From NCBI GenBank assembly GCA_903903935.1, contig CAIVAX010000243.1:1-5573 (forward strand): a stretch of 5,573 nt of DNA, in the 5' to 3' direction. Both the position numbers and the translations under genes were made by a program. Under the pieces are notes generated by a model that was not told where the DNA came from, searched no databases, and saw nothing but the letters and a program-made list of their open reading frames with translations. The DNA comes from an uncultured Hyphomicrobiales bacterium (GTDB taxonomy: Bacteria > Pseudomonadota > Alphaproteobacteria > Rhizobiales > Beijerinckiaceae). Shown in pieces: positions 1-4,895 of the stretch (the stretch's first letter is position 1; every line of letters begins with the position of its first letter).

Positions 1-346
1 CGCCATTTTCAATCTGCGGCGAATTGAGCCGCCAGAACGGCCCTAATAAGGATTGCGATGTCTCCTTTGTGCCCTGTTCGCCATTGTTCAATAAACACAC
101 CAGCGAGGATATGCCCAAAGATCCTGCCAGCAAAATAGCTTCATTATGCGTATCGGAGGATTGCTGGCCGATAGAAATGATCAAGCGTGCAGCTTGGCGC
201 AATTCATCCTCGCTCAGATGAACATCGCGGATGAAGCCATGCATATGGGTGATGAAGGAGGTCATGATTTCGCGCAGTCGCGGATCTTGCGTTTGTTGCA
301 TCACCGCCAGCACGGCTGGGGTGACATCGCTTTCATGCTTGATCAT
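1..346 (-). CDS. Intradiol ring-cleavage dioxygenase, N-terminal part (cut by window edge)
   Basis: Reading from an ATG at 346-344 down to base 2 gives 115 codons without a stop, so the gene runs out of the window. The protein matches the N-terminal helical dimerisation domain of catechol / hydroxyquinol / chlorocatechol 1,2-dioxygenases: a helix with HGFIRDVHLSEDELRQA (about 36-52), then a segment ISIGQQSSDTHNEAILLAGS followed by LGISSLVCLLN (about 57-87), and the family hallmark TSQSLLGPFW (96-105), equivalent to the usual TE-S-x-LGPF. These non-haem Fe(III) enzymes cleave catechol-type rings between the two hydroxyls to give muconates or maleylacetate in the cytoplasm. The iron ligands (two Tyr, two His) lie beyond the edge, so the substrate class and intactness cannot be judged. 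A GAAGAG about 7 bases before the ATG supports this start. The gene diverges from the binding-protein gene at 541. Confidence 0.85.
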   Translation of the reverse strand, partial: MIKHESDVTPAVLAVMQQTQDPRLREIMTSFITHMHGFIRDVHLSEDELRQAARLIISIGQQSSDTHNEAILLAGSLGISSLVCLLNNGEQGTKETSQSLLGPFWRLNSPQIENG

Positions 347-540
347 GGTGTGGCTCTTCAAAGGCAGAGTGTCAGACTCCCTTGTTATCCGTCACTTTTG
401 GCGTGCGGGCAAGCCAAGAGCGGCAATCTTGCCTTCCCTTGGAAACCCATTAAACTCTCTCTCAACAAGCTCGGGCACAGGCGGCACGTAGAGGCTGTTT
501 GCTAGCTCAGGGCTTGATCAAAATTGGGCTGGGGGAAATC
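347..540. promoter_or_regulatory. Divergent intergenic region with a weak candidate plus-strand promoter
   Basis: This 194-bp gap lies between two divergent starts and should hold both promoters. The only plus-strand pair I can point to is TTGCCT (429-434) and TAAACT (451-456) with a 16-bp spacer, each 4/6 to the sigma-70 consensus, which is weak. GGGGGA at 531-536 is the likely ribosome binding site for the ATG at 541. A short palindrome TTGATCAA (514-521) lies just upstream. A TTG at 499 preceded by TAGAGG (489-494) is an alternative start for the plus-strand gene, but it would put 14 extra residues before the signal peptide. No operator could be assigned. Confidence 0.3.
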
Positions 541-1584
541 ATGATTATACAGATCGCCCGTAAAGGATTTGGACAGGCGCTGCTCGCCTTTGTCTTTCAC
601 GCTCTCGTCTTTACTGCTCTGGCCCCATTGGCCAAGGCTGATCCTGTTGAGGATTTTTATAAGGGTCGGCAAATCAAAGCGATTGTCGGCAATCCTCCGG
701 GCTCGGATTATGATGTGTGGATGCGGTTGATGGTGCGCCATTGGGGCCGCTTCATTCCGGGCAAACCCAGTTTCATTGTGCAAAACATGCCCGGCGCAGG
801 ACAAATCATTGCCGCCAATTACATTGCCAATAGTGCCGAGCGCGATGGCTCTGTGATTGGCTTTACCGAACGCGCTCTGCCCTATCTGTCTTTGATGGGT
901 GATAGCAATATTAGATTTGATCCGCGCAAATTGAGCTGGATTGGTTCGCCCGAGCTGACCAATCGCGCTTGTTTTGCGATTGAAACCTCACCAGTCCAAA
1001 AGGCCGAGGAATTATTCGAGAAAGAAATTCTGATTGGCGGCGCTGGCGCAGGCACTTCTGTCACCAATACGCCGATCTTGCTGGCCAAATTGCTGGGTAT
1101 GAAATTCAAATTGATTGAAGGCTATGGCAGTGCAGAAAATGTCATTCACGCCATGGAAAAAGGCGAATTGAATTCTGTCTGCCAGACGATTGGGGGCATT
1201 CGCAGCTCTCGACCGGGCTGGATTGAGAGTGGCAAGCTCAAAGTCCTGTTCACGATGGAGCATGATCCTGTGCCGGGGATTAATGCGCCGACTATTTATC
1301 AATTCGCCAAGACCGAAGAGCAAAAGCAGATCATCTCCCTTTATGATTCCAGTCTCGAACTGGGGCGCCCGGTGATTGGCCCGCCGGGAATTCCGGCTGA
1401 TCGGCTCGAAGCGCTGCGGCGCTCCTTTGATGCAATGATGGCGGATCCGGCCTTTCTCGAAGAGGCCAAAAAGCTGCATTATGAAATCACTCTGCGCAAG
1501 GGCGAAAAATTGCAGCAGGTCGTTGATGAGATTATGAGCGCGCCGCCCTCCGTGATTGAGCGTATTAAAGAGCTCACCAAATAA
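541..1584 (+). CDS. TctC/Bug-family periplasmic solute-binding protein
   Basis: This 347-residue protein belongs to the extracytoplasmic binding subunits of tripartite tricarboxylate transporters (TctC / Bug family), which capture carboxylates or related small organics in the periplasm. It starts with a Sec signal peptide: basic residues R7 and K8, a hydrophobic core at about 13-30, and a likely AKA cleavage after residue 33, so the mature protein begins DPVEDFYKGR. Family marks follow: YKGRQIKAIVG (40-50), the ligand-loop-like NPPGSDYD (51-58) and VQNMPGAG (80-87), with the later GPPGIPADR element near the C-terminal third. Length is normal for the family. I chose ATG 541 because GGGGGA lies just upstream and it opens directly into the signal peptide. 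No TctA or TctB membrane gene is in the window, so this is an orphan binding protein here. The divergent dioxygenase hints at an aromatic or carboxylate ligand, but that is inference. Confidence 0.88.
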   Translation: MIIQIARKGFGQALLAFVFHALVFTALAPLAKADPVEDFYKGRQIKAIVGNPPGSDYDVWMRLMVRHWGRFIPGKPSFIVQNMPGAGQIIAANYIANSAERDGSVIGFTERALPYLSLMGDSNIRFDPRKLSWIGSPELTNRACFAIETSPVQKAEELFEKEILIGGAGAGTSVTNTPILLAKLLGMKFKLIEGYGSAENVIHAMEKGELNSVCQTIGGIRSSRPGWIESGKLKVLFTMEHDPVPGINAPTIYQFAKTEEQKQIISLYDSSLELGRPVIGPPGIPADRLEALRRSFDAMMADPAFLEEAKKLHYEITLRKGEKLQQVVDEIMSAPPSVIERIKELTK

Positions 1585-1847
1585 TCCACATCTGAACAGC
1601 AAGCCCGCAAAGCGGCGTCGATGAACCAGCTACCTTGGTCGCAAGATCAGTGTGGTTATGCCCTTAAAAGTTATTAAATATAACAATACGGCGTGTGTCG
1701 TATCAGCTCGAGCTGTGCTTTTGGCTGGGGGCAGCCATGCAGAAACTGAACTGGTCGTTGTGCATTGCAGCAATAGATAGGTTGTATCAGCTCAGGCGCG
1801 ATCCCTCCGTAGGGATAATCCAGAGCCTTCACCAAAAAGAGGCTGCT
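1585..1847 (+). promoter_or_regulatory. Hairpin-rich gap, possible structured leader of the 29-codon gene
   Basis: These 263 bases have no convincing gene apart from weak in-frame extensions of the next one. On the plus strand the second half shows several short helices: ATACGGC (1686-1692) with GTCGTAT including one G-T pair (1697-1703); the perfect 12-bp palindrome CAGCTCGAGCTG (1704-1715); TGGCTG (1722-1727) with CAGCCA (1732-1737) around a GGGG loop; and ATCCCT (1801-1806) with AGGGAT (1811-1816) around CCGT. AGCC (1824-1827) can also pair with GGCT (1841-1844), overlapping the ribosome binding site AGAGG (1838-1842). This could be a cis-regulatory leader or a small RNA. It does not match a riboswitch class I recognise, and the helices are short enough that some may be chance. 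Confidence 0.3.
1700..1793 (+). repeat. Direct repeat GTATCAGCTC, two copies 84 bp apart
   Basis: The 10-mer GTATCAGCTC occurs at 1700-1709 and again at 1784-1793, both upstream of the 29-codon gene. The first copy runs into the palindrome CAGCTCGAGCTG. The pair could be two binding sites for one regulator or alternative RNA pairing partners. Two copies of a 10-mer in a window this size are uncommon by chance but not decisive. Confidence 0.4.
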
Positions 1848-1937
1848 ATGACCAAACAGACACAAATCGATCTTGCCGCATTGGGCGTCATTTTCTCGCT
1901 GGGCTTTCTTGCCATTGCCACGGCGCTGATCGCCTGA
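1848..1937 (+). CDS. Single-pass membrane microprotein (29 aa), unknown function
   Basis: An ATG at 1848 preceded by AGAGG with a 5-base gap opens a 29-codon frame ending in TGA. The product has a polar N-terminus (MTKQTQID) followed by an uninterrupted hydrophobic stretch to the C-terminus, LAALGVIFSLGFLAIATALI, long enough to cross the membrane once with almost no tail. I do not recognise the family. Many such microproteins are accessory subunits or stabilisers of larger membrane complexes, but no partner is visible here. The frame stays open upstream to a GTG at 1695 and an ATG at 1738; those longer forms read through the hairpins and lack a good ribosome binding site, so I prefer the short form. 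The gene may be real or a chance frame. The good ribosome binding site and the membrane-like composition favour real. Confidence 0.5.
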   Translation: MTKQTQIDLAALGVIFSLGFLAIATALIA

Positions 1938-1961
1938 GGCCTTCGCCACAGCCGCCCTTTG

Positions 1962-1981
1962 GGGGCCTACTTGTCGGCCCC
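1962..1981 (+). terminator. GC-rich hairpin after the microprotein gene
   Basis: GGGGCC (1962-1967) pairs with GGCCCC (1976-1981) across an 8-base loop, 24 bp after the microprotein stop. It is followed only by TTCAG, not a T-run, so it is at best a weak or factor-assisted terminator. Confidence 0.35.
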
Positions 1982-1994
1982 TTCAGAAAGCGTT

Positions 1995-2017
1995 AGAGCC
2001 AGCTTTGTGCTGGCTCT
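1995..2017 (+). terminator. Nine-base-pair hairpin upstream of the ferredoxin gene
   Basis: AGAGCCAGC (1995-2003) pairs perfectly with GCTGGCTCT (2009-2017) around TTTGT, followed by TTGTG. The strong symmetrical stem suggests a terminator for the upstream unit, or part of the ferredoxin leader, since the ferredoxin start is only 36 bp further on. The T-tract is short. The 3' arm is duplicated immediately afterwards, so a second pairing of the same 5' arm with 2022-2030 is also possible. Confidence 0.45.
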
Positions 2018-2031
2018 TTGTGCTGGCTCTT
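2003..2031 (+). repeat. 13-bp tandem duplication CTTTGTGCTGGCT
   Basis: CTTTGTGCTGGCT is present twice in perfect tandem (2003-2015 and 2016-2028), followed by three matching bases CTT of a third copy. The unit contains the 3' arm of the hairpin at 1995-2017, so the duplication supplies an alternative arm. It looks like a recent slippage event. Confidence 0.85.
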
Positions 2032-2039
2032 GCCAGTCT

Positions 2040-2048
2040 GAGGAGAGG
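2040..2048 (+). promoter_or_regulatory. Strong ribosome binding site of the ferredoxin gene
   Basis: GAGGAGAGG ends 5 bases before the ATG at 2054. This spacing decides the start in favour of that ATG over the in-frame GTG at 2048, which overlaps the site itself. Confidence 0.75.
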
Positions 2049-2053
2049 TGATC

Positions 2054-2422
2054 ATGGCTGAGGCGGATCTGTTCTATAAAGCGCATGTCTTTGTGTGCAA
2101 GAATGAGCGGCCTGAAAACCACCCGCGTGGTTGCTGTTTAAACAAGGGTGCGCATGAATTGCACGCCTATATGAAAGAGCGGGCCAAGGCCGCTGGGCTG
2201 AAATCTACACGTATCAATCAATCTGGGTGCCTAGAGCGCTGTGAGCTGGGGCCGGTTTTGGTGATTTATCCTGAAGGCGTTTGGTACACCTATCGCGATA
2301 AGGCGGATATTGACGAAATCATCCAAACGCACATGGTTGAAGGTGGGCGTGTTCAGCGTTTGATGCTCTTGCCCAATGAGACTTTACCCGCGCAAAGAGA
2401 GGCGCGTTTGGCGTCTCACTAG
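2054..2422 (+). CDS. Thioredoxin-like [2Fe-2S] ferredoxin
   Basis: This 122-residue protein belongs to the thioredoxin-fold [2Fe-2S] ferredoxins (Shethna / Aquifex Fd type), soluble one-electron carriers in the cytoplasm. The four cluster ligands are in place: Cys15 in HVFVCKN, Cys28 in HPRGCCLNKG, and Cys59 and Cys63 in SGCLERCELGP. The 13-residue gap from Cys15 to Cys28 and the C-x3-C pair match the family pattern. VLVIYPEGVWYTY (68-80) is the usual following strand. Cys27 makes an adjacent Cys pair where Ser is more common. After about residue 100 a polar tail extends past the domain. A strong ribosome binding site fixes the start. No electron donor or acceptor gene lies nearby. The gene converges on the racemase-fold gene, with 17 bp between stops. 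Family assignment is firm; the partner is unknown. Confidence 0.93.
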   Translation: MAEADLFYKAHVFVCKNERPENHPRGCCLNKGAHELHAYMKERAKAAGLKSTRINQSGCLERCELGPVLVIYPEGVWYTYRDKADIDEIIQTHMVEGGRVQRLMLLPNETLPAQREARLASH

Positions 2423-2439
2423 CAAACAGCATTTTTGTC

Positions 2440-3180
2440 TTATGGATGGGCTAAAAGCGCGCCATGTCCCTGTAGCGGCGTCCAGTCGCCCAGCAGGCTC
2501 AGCATGTGCCGAATGCGCGAGGTCTGATTACAGATCACCGGTTTGCCAAATTCATCTTCCAGCTTGCGCGCGACAGGCTCACACAGCCATGTGCCACCGC
2601 CGATATATAGCGCATCAGCATCGGGGTTTTCGATGAGTGCAGTGCGGCCCAAGTGCCAGGCCAGCACCATATGATCATCGGCTTTGATTTTCACAAAATC
2701 AGCAGGCTTGAGTGATTGATTGTAAACGCCGGTGATGGTGATGCCCTCTCTGGCAAAGAAGAGTTTGAGATTTTCATTCATCGCATCTGACCATTTATTG
2801 GCGACAACGAGTTTCTTAATCCCAATCTCTGCGGCAGATTTGACAATTGCATTGACTGTGCTGGTGCAGGGAATACCCGCATGCTCATTCATCATTCGCA
2901 CAAGTCGATCATGCCCCTCCAATCCCATGAGAATGGGCAGGGGCACGCCATTTTGGATGATCAGATCAACACCCCGCGCCAGCAATTGATCGAGATAGCT
3001 GGTCATGGGTGCAAAGACACGCTCGACATCCTGATTGGAAAACTCCGCCAAGCCAACGGGAATGAGAAATAATTCAATTCCGGGCGGGGCGATGCGATAG
3101 AATTCATAAGGTTCATTGCCGATCACGCCGAGCGGGGCGAGGCAACCAATTTTGAATTTGGGCAGATGATCTTCAAACAT
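2440..3180 (-). CDS. Asp/Glu racemase-superfamily protein (maleate isomerase / arylmalonate decarboxylase-like), copy 2
   Basis: This 246-residue protein has the two-domain architecture of the cysteine-dependent Asp/Glu racemase, maleate isomerase and arylmalonate decarboxylase superfamily. Landmarks are KIGCLAPLGVI (10-20), GVDLIIQNGVPLPI (70-83), IPCTSTVNAIVKSA (103-116), a Rossmann-like GIKKLVVANKWSD (120-132), YIGGGTWLCEPV (192-203) and FGKPVICNQTS (211-221). By eye alignment neither usual catalytic Cys is present: QNGVP (76-80) stands where a GTS or Cys motif is expected, and Gly194-196 where the second Cys sits. Cys200 and Cys217 lie close by, and both are kept in the upstream copy. It is about 63% identical to that gene without gaps (my hand count, 155/246). 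It starts 15 bp after its neighbour's stop with a poor ribosome binding site, which suggests co-transcription and perhaps coupled translation. Substrate unknown; a small carboxylate is the family norm. Confidence 0.8.
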   Translation of the reverse strand: MFEDHLPKFKIGCLAPLGVIGNEPYEFYRIAPPGIELFLIPVGLAEFSNQDVERVFAPMTSYLDQLLARGVDLIIQNGVPLPILMGLEGHDRLVRMMNEHAGIPCTSTVNAIVKSAAEIGIKKLVVANKWSDAMNENLKLFFAREGITITGVYNQSLKPADFVKIKADDHMVLAWHLGRTALIENPDADALYIGGGTWLCEPVARKLEDEFGKPVICNQTSRIRHMLSLLGDWTPLQGHGALLAHP

Positions 3181-3195
3181 TGCGGGCAGAGCCTA

Positions 3196-3936
3196 TCAGG
3201 GTGTTGAGAAAATGCGCCCATGATAGGGTCTGGGTGTCCAATCCTTGAGCATTTGCATGACATGACGCACGCGCGCAGTTTCATTGCAGATCACGGGTTT
3301 GCCAAATTCATCTTCAAGCCGCTTGGCCACGGGTTCGCACAGCCATGAGCCGCCCCCTAAATAAAGCCCATCTGCTTCAGGGTGATCTTGAAATCCACGC
3401 CGACCCAGCTCATAGGCCAGTTCCATATGGGCAGCATCTTTGATTTTCATAAAATCCTTGGGCGCAATGGATTGATTGGCAATGCCGCAAACTTCTATGC
3501 CCTCGCGAGCGAAGAAAGTGGCAAGGCTGTTATTCATGCTGTCCGACCATTTATTGCCAACAACGATTCTACGAATGCCAATCTCCCGCGCACTTTTGAC
3601 AACAGCATTGACGGTTGAGGTTGCGGGCAGGCCCGTATAGTCCCGCATATGGGCGATCATGCGATCATGCGCCTCAAGGCCAATGAGAATGGGCAGGGGC
3701 ACACCATTTTGAATGATCAGCTCAACCCCGCGCTCCATCAATTGATCCAGATAGCCATCGAGAGGCGCGAAAGCGCGCTCGACATCCATGCTGGAAAATT
3801 CGGTCAGTCCTACCGAAATCATCACCGCCATGCAGCCTTGCGGCCAGAGTCGATAAAACTCAAAGGCGCCATTATCAATCACGCCTAAAGGAGCTAAGCA
3901 GCCAATCTTATGCTTGGGTAGTGCATCTTCAAACAT
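3196..3936 (-). CDS. Asp/Glu racemase-superfamily protein (maleate isomerase / arylmalonate decarboxylase-like), copy 1
   Basis: This is the first gene of the tandem pair, also 246 residues, with the same landmarks: KIGCLAPLGVI (10-20), LIIQNGVPLPI (73-83), LPATSTVNAVVKSA (103-116), VVGNKWSD (125-132), GGGSWLCEPV (194-203) and FGKPVICNETA (211-221). Conserved blocks cluster at the predicted active-site loops, while residues 21-40 and the last 12 residues diverge, as expected for duplicates with different ligand preferences. Cys13, Cys200 and Cys217 are shared; Cys105 of the other copy is Ala here. GGGGGA sits about 4 bases before the ATG, a much better ribosome binding site than that of copy 2. 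No signal peptide is seen, so both are cytoplasmic. Known relatives isomerise maleate, racemise amino acids or hydantoins, or decarboxylate arylmalonates; I cannot choose among these. A 128-bp gap separates it from the SGNH gene upstream. Confidence 0.8.
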   Translation of the reverse strand: MFEDALPKHKIGCLAPLGVIDNGAFEFYRLWPQGCMAVMISVGLTEFSSMDVERAFAPLDGYLDQLMERGVELIIQNGVPLPILIGLEAHDRMIAHMRDYTGLPATSTVNAVVKSAREIGIRRIVVGNKWSDSMNNSLATFFAREGIEVCGIANQSIAPKDFMKIKDAAHMELAYELGRRGFQDHPEADGLYLGGGSWLCEPVAKRLEDEFGKPVICNETARVRHVMQMLKDWTPRPYHGRIFSTP

Positions 3937-4022
3937 GAATCCCCCGTGCTGATCTTGTTCTTATTTTGCGAAATGGCCGCTTTGCCATGCTTGTAGACCA
4001 AGGCAGGCTGGGACTCTTTAAC

Positions 4023-4041
4023 GCCTCTGTTTGGCAGAGGC
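4023..4041 (-). terminator. Hairpin downstream of the SGNH hydrolase gene
   Basis: GCCTCTG (4023-4029) and CAGAGGC (4035-4041) form a perfect 7-bp stem with a 5-base loop, 23 bp past the SGNH stop. On the minus strand it is followed by GTTAAAGAG, which is not a T-run, so termination is plausible but unproven. It lies between the envelope gene pair and the racemase-fold pair and would separate the two units. Confidence 0.4.
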
Positions 4042-4064
4042 AATTGCTTGATGCAGGGGCAGGG

Positions 4065-4895
4065 TTATTTTGGTTTGGCTCCCGTGTCTCTGCGCCGCAC
4101 GAAGAGATTGGTGATCACGGCTTGGGCAATATGTTCAGCCATGCATTGATAGCCCAGATCATTGAGATGGAAATCATCACTGGCCAGCATATCGAGATTG
4201 GCTCTGCTCTTGGCGATGAATTGCATTGCTTCATACCGGCGAACATAGAGCACGTTTTCGCTACTCGCGACACGGCCCAGCGCCTCACGAATGGCGGTGT
4301 AAGAGTCATCGCGGGCAAAGCGCGGAGTATATTGCAGGCCGACCAGCACCACATCAATGTTGCGTTTCTTCAGCCTGCTGATCGAAGTATGCACAATGGT
4401 TTCAAATTCACTGGGTGTGATATGGGCAAGGGCATCATTGGTGCCCAATTGCCATAAGACGAGATCAGGATGGGTGAGTGCCACTTCATTCATCAACCGA
4501 TCGGCCGTATTGGCCGCCACTTCGCCAGACACACCGCGATTGATGATTTTGACTTCGACATCCTTGAGAGATTTTTCCAGAATATTTTGCAATTGCGCGG
4601 GATAGGTCTTGCCCCGCACGGAAGCGCCCACGCCATAAGTGGATGATGAGCCGATCGCAAGAATGGTGAGCTTTTTATTGCGCTCGAGCAGGCTGGCCAT
4701 ATTGACCAGCGGGGCAGGCATTGCAATATCGGCATTGGGCGCATCGCATTGCGGGCTCAATGTTGCTGACTTGTCTTCGATAGCTGGGTTTGGCGAGCGC
4801 GCGCTCTCTTGCGCAAGAGTTATGGGCGCGCCCAAACACACAAAGGCCAAGAGCACTCTTGTGAATATGAGATGGTGAAGCACAGTTAGTTTCAT
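4065..4895 (-). CDS. Exported SGNH/GDSL hydrolase (esterase or acyltransferase type)
   Basis: This 276-residue protein has the SGNH hydrolase fold. Block I is IGSSST (81-86) with the nucleophile probably Ser84, where Ser replaces the usual Asp of GDS. Block II Gly is in GVSGE (121-125), block III is GTND (151-154), and block V is DDFH (240-243), giving the Asp240/His243 pair. All catalytic positions are present. A signal peptide precedes them: MKLTVLHHL, then a hydrophobic core with likely cleavage near TLA-QES (after 28). The enzyme therefore acts in the periplasm or outside. A linker of about 45 residues with Cys50 follows; Cys251 could be its disulphide partner. I chose ATG 4895 because it overlaps the stop of the OpgC-like gene as ATGA and gives a clean signal peptide; TTG 4931 and ATG 4919 would add residues without a better ribosome binding site. 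The coupling suggests transfer or removal of acyl groups on the same glycan as OpgC (inference). Confidence 0.85.
   Translation of the reverse strand: MKLTVLHHLIFTRVLLAFVCLGAPITLAQESARSPNPAIEDKSATLSPQCDAPNADIAMPAPLVNMASLLERNKKLTILAIGSSSTYGVGASVRGKTYPAQLQNILEKSLKDVEVKIINRGVSGEVAANTADRLMNEVALTHPDLVLWQLGTNDALAHITPSEFETIVHTSISRLKKRNIDVVLVGLQYTPRFARDDSYTAIREALGRVASSENVLYVRRYEAMQFIAKSRANLDMLASDDFHLNDLGYQCMAEHIAQAVITNLFVRRRDTGAKPK
4892..4895 (-). other. ATGA stop/start overlap
   Basis: On the minus strand the four bases ATGA hold the start codon of the SGNH hydrolase (ATG, 4895-4893) and the stop codon of the OpgC-like gene (TGA, 4894-4892). This arrangement is typical of translational coupling, and it fixes both the operon and the SGNH start. 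An AAAGG lies about 11 bases upstream of the ATG. Confidence 0.8.

Noticed and set aside
24..505. Plus-strand open frames over 24-221, 146-505 and 231-491.
   Set aside because: They lie opposite the clear dioxygenase reading on the minus strand and have no family resemblance.
1012..1602. A 196-codon minus-strand frame opposite the binding-protein gene.
   Set aside because: It is a codon-bias shadow of a well-supported gene; the product is low-complexity and has no recognisable domain.
1605..1615. CCGC-AAA-GCGG hairpin just after the binding-protein stop, as a terminator.
   Set aside because: Only four base pairs and no T-run; within chance expectation.
1801..1816. On the minus strand the perfect hairpin has an ACGG tetraloop, as in guanidine-II (mini-ykkC) riboswitches.
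   Set aside because: Only one such hairpin is present, whereas the class needs two, and no minus-strand gene follows it; most likely coincidence.
1695..1937. Longer version of the microprotein from GTG 1695 or ATG 1738.
   Set aside because: No good ribosome binding site, the extra residues look non-protein-like, and they run through the hairpins; ATG 1848 has a proper AGAGG at 5 bases.
2406..2436. GTTTG/CAAAC stem followed by a T5 run between the convergent stops, as a terminator for the ferredoxin gene.
   Set aside because: The stem is only 5 AT-rich pairs with a 12-base loop that overlaps the coding end; too weak to call.
3966..4457. A 163-codon plus-strand frame over the SGNH gene.
   Set aside because: It overlaps the SGNH catalytic region on the other strand, which has all the expected motifs; no ribosome binding site or domain.
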